The notes under the pieces were generated by a model. It was given only the letters and a program-made list of their open reading frames with translations. It was not told where the DNA came from and did not search any database. A program made the translations under genes and the position numbers. This document shows, in pieces, positions 36,201 through 47,527 of a stretch of DNA of 64,000 bases; position 1 is the stretch's first letter; each line of letters opens with the position of its first letter. The stretch is taken from positions 1,185,501 through 1,249,500 of the forward strand of contig CM072339.1 in NCBI GenBank assembly GCA_036874045.1. The letters are read 5' to 3'. Origin of the DNA: Cymodocea nodosa (Eukaryota > Streptophyta > Magnoliopsida > Alismatales > Cymodoceaceae).

Positions 36201-39200
36201 AATGAGGTGTTGAGGCTTTTAATCTCTTTGTAATAAATTAGGTATGATTAATATATATACTAAAGTATAAAAAAGAATGCTAAACACAAAAGTATGACTG
36301 TTATTAGATTCTTATTAGTTACGTGGCAAAATGGTTATTCAATTACTTAGTTGATTCTATATTCTCACATCAATCAGATTTAATCATCATTCTTTACCCT
36401 AATCTCACAATTGTCTTGTGTTTGTGGGTTACAAAATAACCTGTTTCAAATAAAAATAGATATTTGAATTGGGTCCACTTATATTCAATCGATTACAAGA
36501 AAACACTTACTTCTGCAGATGATATTTTCTGTTTTATTTCACTGTTCGATTTCTTTCCTTCAGACACGTCCTGTTGCTGACTTTTATCTGTGAAATAAAA
36601 AGGCTATTCAGTGAGTCAGTTAAACTGAGATCTATGTACAAAATTTTGATATTTCTGTGTCCAAGATAAGTACCTAAAATGAAAAATGCTCAAGTTTTAC
36701 AACTATGAGCACACAATTTAACAATGTTCCCTAAAAAATATTAAAGGCCAAATATTTCCAAGGATAATCTCTTTTCCTTTAAAGCACTGATTAATAATAG
36801 ATATGACTACAACAATAACAATAATACAAGTCATAATCTTACTATATAAAGTCGGCCACATGCATCCTTTTCTTTTATGTATTTTTATTTATGATTAAAT
36901 CTTCAATTAAATTACATAAATCTTTTCTTGCAATTCTTAATCAAGTAGTCTCAAGTCATCTTCTACTTCTTTTATTTTCTTCTATATTAATTAATTTTCT
37001 TCTCCAACTAGTGCATTCTTTGACTTCTTAAAGATATGATCAAACCATCTTTTCTCTTATCTAATCTTCAATTGGTGCAATTCCTATTCTATTATTAATG
37101 AAATCATTTTTTAGTTTATCCCTTAAGAGATTGCCGCTTATCCATTTAAACATATGTATCTCAACAACATCAACTTTTTACATATACTCATGTTTTATAA
37201 CCTAACATTCTAACTCATAAAGTATAATTAAGCAAATAGAAGTTTTATAAAATTTTCCTTTTAATTTTAAGGGCATCCTCATTTCATATAACACTCCAAA
37301 AGCACTACTCTACTAATAATAATAGATTTGATCATCCATCCAAGAAAAAGGATAACTAGCTTTCTTATTCCTTGTCTGGAAAAAGTAATGAGTAAAAATG
37401 GTTTAGACATATTTTCCTTGATACCAATGACTTAAATATACATCAAGCATATAAAATCAAACTTCTACAAATTGCTAACTATTCCATTGCAAAATATTTG
37501 ACTATTTATGAACAAAAGGGAACTAGGCTTCTTGCACCTGACTTGAGAAAATATATAGTGTTAAAATGGTTTGTGAAGAAATGTTCCTTAACAGATATGA
37601 TAAAAATGGAAAATTTTAATGTAGCAATTGGAAAATGAGCTTGGATAATATGTACAAAACGTGGAAAATCAAGCTTCTAGAAATTGCATCTTATGCTATA
37701 GCTTATCGAACATGGTATACAAACTGAAATAACCTAAGGTCCTGGAGATAAAATTGAAAAGGCAAAAAACCCAATAGAAAATACTAATATTTGTAAACAT
37801 GTACATACTTTGCAGGCTGCATCTGACAGCAATTGGACTTGGAAACCTTCTGGGATGCCTTGGTAAACCTGTGGAATATGTTGCTCTCTGACATGAGAAA
37901 ATCAGTTTTATCCCTCGAGTAATATCTGATCTGCTGCATTTGATTCCACCAGGAGTGTCCAGTCTAAAACAATTAGTCTTATTGAAGTCTGGATATGTTG
38001 CCAACAAATTAACACTTGAGGTTCCTCCCAATTTACCTGAACATATAAACAACAATCAATGTCTTAATTCCACCATATGAGGTTGCCCACACAAATTCTT
38101 TTCTTCAATTTATTTTTATCCATAGCTAAATCTTTCATTAGAGCATATGATTTCAAAACGTTTTTTGCTATTTCTAACCAAATTAATCTTAGTCTTACTC
38201 TCTAATTTATAAATTCACTTACATTAATTAATTCTCTTTTCTCTACAAGTGCATCTACAAGGCTTCTATCGATATTACCAAACTGTCCCTATTTAACATA
38301 AGCATTAAACAATAAACATAAAAAAATCAAACAGAAACATGAATGTTAAAAACAATTAAAAACATGTCTCACGTATACCATCACTAGTTATTTCAAAAAA
38401 ATCAGTAATCTCTAAAGAAACATATAAGAAAAACTAACTGCAAATAAAGAGAGTCTGCTATACAATATCTTGAACTGTTGAAAGTCCAATCACTTAGTTT
38501 TAGATCAGATCTGCCTTCTGATACTCTATAACCAAGTTGATGTAATGTATAATACATTCAGTGTTATGGCAGAAGACCCAAACAAATTTCCTAAGTAAAA
38601 AAATAACTACTAGAAGTAATTGTAGGTAATTTTTCAAATTCCATAATTACGACCTGAATAAATTAAAAAGAAAAAGAATACTTGACTTGAAGTCTACATG
38701 AATCCAAGATACATAACCATCATAGCATTACCCTTTTAGATATGCCAATGTTCCGTCTCTACAAAAGGTACTCAATCATTGATTTATTGTTGATTATGAC
38801 AATACTTGATAATGAATTTAAAATTTCACCGAATCATTGGACCCTAAGACAATCCCCTGAAATAATATTGAGGCTATGGAAACATTTTTTCACTATGTTG
38901 AAAATACAAAATTTACTTTTGTAGAACACGACACTATGTACCAAAAGTCTTAATGCTCAGGTCCTCAGGATAATAAGGTGAATATCACAAGTTAAAATTA
39001 AATCACCCACTAAATTAATCTCAATGACATAAAATCATGTTAAATATTGAAGATAAACTATATTGGAGTTTGCATATAAAAGTCTCCCCTTGTAAATTAG
39101 GAAACCAGCATTAATCACATACTGACAAGGCAGCAACATAATGATAAAAACACCAAACAGGGACAATGCATATAGAGCTTAAATTAATTTATCTGAGATA

Positions 39201-40196
39201 GCTATTATTTACAGAAGCAAATAATGCAAAACAACTAAAAATTAATATTTGTGTCCATTTTTGGCTTCCAATCATCCATCAATGCCTTCATTATGAAGCA
39301 ACCGTTTCAAAATTGGATATGTGCAATAGCAATCATGAAGTAGATGAACAACAAAACCAGGCCATTTGAGGAAGCATGTATTTTAGCAACAGAAAATTTG
39401 ATAATTCCATCCAACATGGGATATCACATTCCAACAAATCGATTCTAATGAAAAAAGAATGTTCGTGTAAGAAACTAGAAGCTACAGACATAAACGTGTG
39501 AGACACCCGCTATCAGCTAGATAACAGTAACGTGAACAAAACAAGTTCCTTTCAAGACAGCATACTGTCAGCAATGCGCTTACATGGGGAAACAGACATT
39601 CACGCATAAACAACTGAAACTGTATTCATCCGACAACTTCTTCTGATTGCCACCCGATCATGTCAAATAGCAGAACTATGAAGCCCAACAATATATAGAA
39701 TAAACTCCGACAGACAAAAATACAGTAACTTGTATATCAGAACAGCAAATCTAAACAATCCGGTGAAATAGGCACATTTAGAAACATCCAGCAATCAATA
39801 ATTGATTAATTCCGTCCAGAAATTGAACCCTTCCTGATACAAGTCTGGGAGAATCCATCCTAAAAGACTGGTCTGATAAGAGAGAGAGCACGTCCTATAT
39901 TAAGATCACATTGAAATCTCATACTACCAAAGTAAGACTATTTAGTCTCATACCCAACAGTCTGTAACAATCTCATCACACTTCCTACACCAGCGTCCCC
40001 CTCGATGGCCCATTCTGAGTCCATCTTATATCAAAATCACATTGGAATCTCGTACTCTCAATGTAGAATTATTAGTCCCATAGGTAGTAGTCCGTAACAC
40101 TTTCAACCGAAAAATCGTAAACAGCAGAACCCATCCACAGTATACATAAATAAATAAACAAACAGCAGAAGAAAACAAACACTTACACGACGCCAT
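30243..40196 (-). CDS. BADC: BADC: biotin/lipoyl-attachment-domain protein lacking the biotinyl lysine
   Basis: Nine exons on the minus strand: 40196-40187, 38036-37809, 36587-36511, 33032-32973, 32895-32665, 32506-32444, 30615-30547, 30459-30414 and 30322-30243. They encode 287 residues with all phases consistent. BADC proteins resemble the BCCP subunit of plastid acetyl-CoA carboxylase and replace it in the complex, which lowers fatty-acid synthesis. The N-terminus ([12 protein letters not shown]...) is transit-peptide-like. A linker rich in Ser and Gln follows, and the biotinyl-type domain occupies about 200-278 ([19 protein letters not shown], then [20 protein letters not shown]). Where BCCP has an EAMKLMNEI-type motif, this protein has [13 protein letters not shown] (234-246), so no lysine can be biotinylated. 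The first coding exon is only 10 nt. Introns are long and filled with repeats. Confidence 0.92.
35288..35840. mobile_element. hAT-like non-autonomous element (MITE), degraded
   Basis: Lies in a BADC intron. The ends are imperfect inverted repeats: left TAGAAATGTCAATTGAGCC, right (reverse complement) TAGAATTGTCAATGGGCTG. The TAG...GTCAAT.GGGC pattern is typical of plant hAT termini. The interior is AT-rich and non-coding. The flanking 8-mers (ATAAAACA and ACAAAATG) match only partly, so the target duplication is decayed or absent. Confidence 0.45.
35983..36114. repeat. Tandem duplication, 2 x 66 bp
   Basis: Units 35983-36048 and 36049-36114 differ at only a few positions. Both start AATAATCTTTATTGCTAA and end GAATTTGACTTTCAC. 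Located in a BADC intron; no functional motif is recognised. Confidence 0.9.
36870..37340 (-). mobile_element. RTE-like LINE remnant in a BADC intron
   Basis: The minus strand, read across stops and frameshifts, resembles the 3' end of a plant RTE-type reverse transcriptase. [16 protein letters not shown] block stands for the family's K-G-K-F-Y-K-T...M-L-Y-G stretch. It is followed by [17 protein letters not shown] and, further on, a degraded R-W-F-G-H-like block. Boundaries are approximate and the copy is dead. Confidence 0.55.
38090..38285 (-). mobile_element. LINE 3'-terminal remnant in BADC intron 1
   Basis: Minus-strand translation gives [17 protein letters not shown], then [19 protein letters not shown], then [15 protein letters not shown]. 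This follows the extreme C-terminal pattern of plant RTE-like LINE reverse transcriptases (R-G-R-P-...-W, then D-L-...-L-D-R-..-W). It may be a separate insertion from 36870-37340 or part of one disrupted copy. Confidence 0.5.
39840..40110 (-). mobile_element. LTR-like fragment with internal diverged repeat
   Basis: Between BADC exons 1 and 2. On the minus strand, two diverged copies (about 39893-39980 and 40024-40106) share a pattern of AGTACGAGATTCCAATGTGA-like sequence followed by a YTTRATATAAGAT-like stretch. This resembles the terminal part of plant LTR elements next to the tRNA-Met primer site, but no primer site or coding domain is certain. Low confidence in the class; the internal repetition is clear. 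Confidence 0.4.
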
Positions 40197-43100
40197 CCCC
40201 GTCCACTTCTCCTCCCCCCGCCTCTCTCTCGCAGTACTCGAGTAACTCGATCCAAATTTCCGATGTTTTGTCTATCGAACGAGCATGCCAGCGAATAATA
40301 AATCCCAGAGATCGGGAACTCCGCCAGCCACAGCCGGGTCTACGAAGATTGGATGGGCGTTCCGATCCGAGTGTTACTGGATAGTGATTATCGGGTCGGG
40401 TATTCGGACTTTATCATTACAAATGTTAGGCTTATGTAAGGAGTTTTGTTACGGCCTGGTTCTACATGGACCTGGTTTTTATATCTTAGAAATGTCTTTT
40501 GAGGGTACATTTAGAAAACTTTATTAGTGACATTATTATTATTATAGAAACCTTTCTATATAAATTTTTATTTTTATGATTTTAAATATGTTAAACATCA
40601 TTGCATGCTATTTCTTTGACATATACTTCTACACGTATTTCCTGTATTGTCTTTTATTTCTTCTTCTTCCCCAGGATCATTTAAGATATATCAAATTTGT
40701 TAGGTATGCGTGTTAATGTTCAATTTAAAATTAATAGCTAATGAATAAAAAACTCAAAAATTATATAAACTCAGGTCTTACTTTTTTTTAACCATTGTAA
40801 GACTTTTATTTAATATCTACTCTCACGTGTAACTTATTTAATATCTACTCACATCGTAAATTTTATTTTAATAGTAAAGATCAATTTAAAATCAATTATT
40901 AATAAACAAAAGGTCTAATACTAAATAAGTTCGGATCATGTATCAGATTATCTATAGATATAAGGAAGTATTGTTACTAACTATAACACATAAATATCAA
41001 TAAAAACACTTTATTTGTCTCCTTGTAGTCTGTTAAATAAATAGATGTCTTTGTCTGCCTCACATGATCACATGTAGACAAAATTAAAGCCAAGGTGTTA
41101 CATGCTGCGTCCTGAAACTAGTAGAGTATTCTTTGTTCTAGTTATCCTTAAAATGTTGTTTAATTTGACACGAATCCAATATTACTGTAAGCACTTGTAA
41201 TAAAATTATTATAGGTGTTTATTATACGACTTAAACATATTAACTTAAAATTTATCAACGATAAATAAATAGATTTAGAATAAATAAAGTTCATTTATTT
41301 TGTAAATATTTGTTACTTTAAATTTTAACTGTGAACACATGGAAGATTCCATTTTAACCTTCATTATGGCATCATGTGTTTTGAGTTCGAGTATTTCATC
41401 TCACCATGATTTTAAACTTACATAATGTTAGCGGGCCATAAACCATTCAGATTTGGAAGAAATGCGACAGCACCTTCAATGGAACAACCAGCTTTGAGAT
41501 TTTTTCATGGAGTTTGTTGTTCCAAGAACACAAATGAGAAGTCTCTTCCTAAAATTGGATAGAAGAGAAAGTTTTTTTTGCCTGTTTAAAGTTTATTAGT
41601 ATACAACGGAATGTTCAGATGAAAAGAAAATGAAAATTTTAAAATAGTAAAAAACAGAAAATTTGAAAAGTTAGAAAAACAGTTATGTGCAAGTCGAAAA
41701 TGAAGGAATTTGAATGAATGAAAACAATCTTGTTCCTATGCTGCCAAATATGCAAAGGTAATATGCACAAAACAAATGTTTGGTTGCTGATACCTTTCTT
41801 TTGATAATTTGGTTGAGGCCCACCTGGAAGTCTTCTGTCGCCGAACAGATGCTACAGGATTAATTTCAGGCATTAAACTGTACTATATCCCATTACTGAA
41901 CAGATGATTAATATTGCCTTACTCTTGAAGGCAGAAAGGATAAAAGTCTGAACTATCATCACTGTGACTGCTACAAGCTATACTTGTTAAAAAAAGTACC
42001 TAGACTACATGTTCTGAGGCTGAACAGATGTTTCAATGATAACTTCACCAGAGAATTTAACTTCAGTTTGCAGTCATACTTCATTCCAACTTAAAAAATG
42101 TGTCAGACATCAGTGATCCAATAAAAAAGAAAATGTGACATACATCTGTGGAAATATCTGGGACTGCTGGGATAATAGAAAGGCTGGGAGAGTAGGATTG
42201 TTTGTAGAGTACATGAAGGAGAGGGTAAGAAGAGAGGAGAAGTATAGGAAAGAAGGGAGGAATGGGAGAAGAAATCTACGTTTTTGCATGAAAAAATGTC
42301 AGATGAACTTGCGATCATGTCAGAGAACATGTTAAACTCAAAGCACAGAAAATATAACTTGTCTAATGTGATATTTTGATGGCTTAGGCCTGGCATTCCA
42401 CATTCATCAATACAGGTGTAATGTCATTACACCATGCATGGAATCTGATGTGCTGGTAAAATTTCATCAACATGTGTAGAAGTTGAATTCCATGGTTATA
42501 ACTAGATCCTTACTAGATCTGAAATTAAATCTAGCAAGGATTCACGTACATCTTCTTTTTTTTGAAACAATAAGAAATGCATTAAAATCGAGAAAGCATA
42601 AGGAGACCTACACAAGTTGTAGGCATACTTAAAATAAAAAACCACAATCGAACATCCAAGAGGGGAAATCTTAGAAGAGAATATAAAATAAAAGGTATCA
42701 ATAGGATAATATCCCAAAAACCATGGGCAAGAAAAACTCAGAGTGGCAAAGTTATGTAGTCACACAAGGATCCATGTATATCTAGAAAGAAATTGAGCCA
42801 TGGCAAACTCCTCAGGGTATTCACACATGTTGAACATTTTATACCAAGGACTGATCAAGGAATTTAATATCAATTTTGTGTCAAACTTCCATGGATTGAA
42901 AAAATAAAAAGTCAATTAAAACTTCAACATATCAGTAACATGTTTATCAAAACATGGGAAAAAGTGTCATGTCCTGTAAAAAAATTATCATGTTGACATC
43001 AGTTTCAATGTCGTGTCAACAAATTAAAAAACTGACAAGTGTCAATGAAATTTTGTTATAACTCTCAAACCGACCAATCAACCTATGGAAAAATGAAAAT

Positions 43101-45721
43101 CTGCTTATGTATCTCAGTGATGCATGAGATATTCTTATCCGGACCATATATTTGTCATAGAGAAACACATCCTTTTTGCAAAAGATAGTATCATCACACC
43201 ATGAGCAATTTGTTCTCCTAATGTTGTTGGCAAGAAAAGAGATTACAACATCATCAAAAAGTAAATTTTCATAGTGTGGCTCTTTAATATCCAAGAGATC
43301 TTGAGTAATATGATGAAGCTTTCTCTACACTACAAGGACAACTTAAATAATCTGGTCCAAAGAACATAGCTTTTTCCATTCAACACCATCAATGCTTCAG
43401 ATGCAATAGGTGAAGAGGAGCCATGTGACAGATGCAGGTCAGATCCATCCAGAAAATGTTATGGCTATAGTCCTGATATCAGGGTAGGATACCACCAGAA
43501 AATAAGTAGGCAAGCAGAATCGGTAGGCAGGTAATTTTAGGGTTGTTTATGCTTAGACCATCGACCAAAGAGATGGAGAGGATTGGTGAGAATCACTGAT
43601 GCACCCCTATAGGGGAGCAAGGGTTCCTCACTGGTTGTTGGCATCAGGATAGGGGATGGAAGACCCTGGCAGCTGTTTGGCCAAGGCCAGTAGGCACTGG
43701 TTACAGTGGTGGGAGAATCCAAGGGACCTACTGGCAACGGTGGGGAGCTTTCGAAAGCAAATGGCAATGGTTGGAGGGATACTTCTTAAGGCATGCACTT
43801 AGATGCCGAAGCATGAATTAGATGGTCCTCTATTAGATGCCCTTAATTAAATATATGTCTTTAAGTTTTAAATGTTTTGCCTTTCAAAAAAACTTAAATA
43901 TAACTTTTTTGATGAAGTACTGCCAAAATATACTTAATTACTGAAATATATAATTATACATATTAATGAAATATATGTATTAGTATTATTGCACCTCATG
44001 TTTTGATGATATCTTAGGCTTATTTATGTATTTGAATAGTATGTAAGAAAGAATAGAACTAAAACTATACATAATTATTATTAAATATGTATAAAAAATA
44101 TATAATATAAACTTACAAATTTTTAAAAATAATTTTTGTATGGGCAACCAAGCATCAATGGCAATTGGCTCACTACCTAGATGCCTTAAGAAGTATGGTT
44201 GGAGGTATTAAAGGGTCAACAACAAGCAAGAGGAAGAAGTGAGCAAAGGCCATCAAAGAAGAGGGATGGCCAATGGTTTTTTTGGGTGGTGATGGGGTTG
44301 ATCCATGGTGTTAGCTACTGGTGATGGTGGATTTAGGGTCTAAACCATGGCTCTACTACCATGTTATAGGAAAGTGGGATTTATATTATTTGGAAAACAA
44401 GGGCTTACACATATAGAGAATCATCTGATAGCATAGGCTCTATGGGTATATGGATATTCCGGTAGTCATCTAATACCCACAATGACAAACTCTACAAATA
44501 TTATAAACACGAATTGTAATCCACACTTGGGATTAAGATATTAAAGAGAAAGGATGGAAAAAAAGTTGCTCATAAAGATACAAATATACCATTATGACAA
44601 GTACATGAATTCTAATGGAATTGTCTCCCATTTAAGGAGGTGCAATAAGGGCACCACATCCATAAAAAAATGTTTGAGATACCAATAACTATTCCCAATC
44701 ACAAGTAATTAGATGAATGATGACTTTATCCTATTTCAAATCTCAAATCCACCCAAAAGAGACCAAAATAACCCCAACCAATGTTCCAAAAACAGAAAAG
44801 GGGCATTATATGGAATGAACAAAAAATGTTAAATGGACATTTTTTCTATTTAATGCCAATTTCAACAACAGATTGTGTTGAAATCTGTTTGGTGATGGTT
44901 TTTTTCACTTTTTAGAACATTATCCACAACATATATAATATATCCAAAATATCCCCATTATATACAGATTGAAGTGTCAAGTGTGATGAGCTTACTCATA
45001 CTTTCATGGTATGTAATGCCAATGTGTACTATCAATACTCAGGAAACGTGTTCATCCAAACCATCACTCTGGGCCATAATGTGACTTCCTCCAAAACAAC
45101 CGAATAATTATTTCAAACTACACATTATAAAACCAGAATCTAAATGGAATACTTGTACATTATAATCCACATACGGCAACTGTGAAATCAGATTGAATTC
45201 CATTCTAATCATGGGCACTTTGTGCCATCTTCAAGCTTCATCAATCCTTAATCTTATTCTTTTTATTTTTAGCTTGGATTTTCTTCTTGATATTCTTTTA
45301 TTGAGTGGAATGGCACTTGGTAGTTTCTCCAATGAGGTATTCTTTAGACCACAGTCAAATAAATGGCATCTTCACCTTTGGATTATTTATGGATTCTTCC
45401 TGGCCAACCTGGTTTCATAGATACATATTACTTTATTGAACCAAAATAAAAATATGAGCAGTACTTAAGGAATAAAAGTTACGACTGTTGTAGCACTCAA
45501 CAAGTTCGGCCTATAATTAGCCCATACTTTCACATATATATTTGCTTCTTGCAAAATATCTTAGGGCAAGAATATTGCAATATAATTGTTTACAGACTGA
45601 TAACAACAGCCTAAGATGAAAACATATAAAACAACCCACAAAATTCATATTGAGAACTTAACATAGCACAATCATATGCATTTCATCTAGTAATTGACAA
45701 GAGACATTTTCCTCTACTTAC
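40197..45721. other. Repeat-bearing spacer, no complete gene
   Basis: Begins with the BADC upstream region and extends to the last preserved gyrase B exon. It contains one MITE (43778-44197). Frames such as 40285-40527 plus, 42135-42335 plus and 45193-45420 plus show no family resemblance. The exons expected for the rest of a gyrase B gene were looked for on the minus strand and not found. Confidence 0.5.
43778..44197. mobile_element. MITE copy A, about 420 bp with TIRs and 8-bp TSD
   Basis: The left end GATACTTCTTAAGGCATGC and the right end ...GATGCCTTAAGAAGTATG form terminal inverted repeats. The element is flanked by a perfect direct repeat GTTGGAGG (43770-43777 and 44198-44205); GGTTGGAGG also matches if the right end is moved one base. 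The interior is AT-rich and non-coding. It is homologous, in inverted orientation, to copy B at 54533-54950. The 8-9 bp duplication points to hAT or Mutator-type mobilisation. Confidence 0.85.
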
Positions 45722-46693
45722 CGTTAAGACAGTTTCCAATGCAGATTTGTTAGTCTCAGGATGTATGTCTGTACGAGTCTGGAAATAAGAAAAATAAATG
45801 TGAGCCAGGATTGGTTTATATGGTGGAACCAACGATCAAAAAATAAATTTCAATTTGACTAACTGGTCACTCATATAGATAAGCAACTCCATGGATAGAA
45901 TGTAATATCAGGATGTTGCTGCATCTAGAATATAACCATAGAAATTTAAAACGAGGAAGGCCTACAAGACGAAAGGACATTCCAAGAATTCAAACTTCTT
46001 AAAATGGATACAACCAAAACTAAATGGTGTTGTGGTGCAAATATAACCATATGCTTGGAAAAAAATAAGGTTCCCACCCCTCTTCCATCATCAGTGATGC
46101 ACACAGAATTATCTTCAAGTATGGAAACATCTATCTTGGTGGCATAGCCTGCCTGAGCTTCATCAATAGCATTATCCAGTATTTCATACACTTTAGATGA
46201 AACAAAAACCAGTAAAGAAAATGAGTCCTAAGCTAAAATGCAAACTTTGATGATTGTTTGAGATAAGAGTTTGTACCAAATGGTACCAACATCGAGGTCC
46301 AGTGTTTCCGATATACATTCCAGGTCTTTTCCTAACAGCGTCCAAACCTTCTAGAACCTGACATGTTGTTAGAGTTTAAATAAGGTTTTCACAGTGAAGC
46401 ATACAAATGTAACCCCACCAGCACTAACATAATTTCTTACATGATTTGTTTTTAGCATCCTACATAAACATTTCATTCAAAACCTGAGATGATTTTATTC
46501 CTTAGTATTCTATAACTACGAGAAATGAAGATTAACAACTTAATTGAAGGGAATCCCCTAGGATCTTCGTACAACTTTTACATTATCTGTTTTTAACATC
46601 CTATATAAACATGCCATTCGAAACTTGAGATGAGGAGGAAGAAGAAGAGAGGCGGCGGAGCTGGAGGTAAGTTCCTGGTCGGAGTAGCGCCAT
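45722..46693 (-). pseudogene. GYRB: 5' fragment of organellar DNA gyrase subunit B
   Basis: Minus-strand pieces match the N-terminal ATPase region of plant GyrB in order. A possible transit-peptide start (MALLRPGTYLQLRRLSSS) lies at 46693 to about 46630. It is followed by 46357-46277 ([20 protein letters not shown]), 46190-46078 ([20 protein letters not shown], then ITDDGRG) and 45778-45722 (TDIHPETNKSALETVLT). Gyrase B supplies the ATP-driven strand-passage energy in plastid and mitochondrial DNA replication. Evidence of decay: the junction after HL lacks the base needed for both a GT donor and the correct phase; the glycine-leucine-histidine before HLV has become CWY; and the residues before TDIHP read TR instead of IP. 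Nothing downstream encodes the GGKFGG region, transducer, TOPRIM or C-terminus. A divergent but functional short gene is unlikely. Confidence 0.72.
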
Positions 46694-47527
46694 CCGGCGA
46701 CGGGATTTTCGCACTGTTCTTGTTGGCGAAGACAACGTCGTGGCTCATGGATGACAGGATAAAAACCCGGTTAAACCCTTCATTCTTGTCCATGGGAATT
46801 TTGCTGATATGTCCAATGGTTAACACTTTTGTCTTCTTTTATTTTATTTTTTAGAACAGTAATTTTTCATATTTACAGAATTCAAATCTTAATAAAATCG
46901 TTTCCTTTTATTTTGTCAAAAATATTATATTTGATCCTCTAAAAATTTTGCTAATATGCCTTGTTGGAGATCTGTTTATTTTATTGGGACATCCCCACTC
47001 TCTTTATTCGCAAATTTTCGAATTTTTTCCAATTTTTAAAAAGCTACCGTTTTCTACGAGGCATGCAAGCGTTTGTATTGCCGCTTCATTCGTCGACGCC
47101 TTGCATGATATTGCAGTATTTTAATTGTGTAAAAAAATCTTAATCATCAACACATCCTTTCGTATCCCATGTTCAGACTTGTATATATTAAGTTTAAGCA
47201 TTAACAACAATCGAACGATAATCTTCCAAAGAGATTAAAATCCTTTTTAAGTATTTCTATCTATTATCAAATCCTTAATTAAATTATATAAATTTAATTT
47301 TTTTCCCTGCAGTTCTAAATAGTTTTATTTTTTTTATTTAGAATATTTAAAATTTACCCTGTACTTTCATTATTCGCCTGTGCATCCCAGGACGACCACC
47401 ACCGACTAAATGGAGAAAATTGATTATATATCACGTGTGTCAAAAAATTAACAAGAATGGCGCATGGTTATCGATTTAATTTAAAGAACGAAGATGCCAG
47501 CAGCACACCGGCATACTCAACATGTCA
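46694..47527. other. Spacer between the gyrase B fragment and LAS1
   Basis: The first part would be the ancestral promoter/5' UTR of the gyrase B copy; the rest is AT-rich and includes the LAS1 3' UTR near 47527. No independent gene is supported. Confidence 0.5.

Noticed and set aside
40285-40527. 80-codon plus-strand frame upstream of BADC
   Set aside because: Located in the promoter region, low similarity to anything known, no downstream exons.
41990-42090. Minus-strand stretch resembling a protein C-terminus (VKFSGEVIIETSVQPQNM, stop)
   Set aside because: Isolated, with no splice acceptor that links it to a neighbouring exon and no family recognised.
46630-46854. Plus-strand frame MRRKKKRGGG...
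   Set aside because: It is the antisense of the gyrase B start exon on the minus strand, which explains it better.
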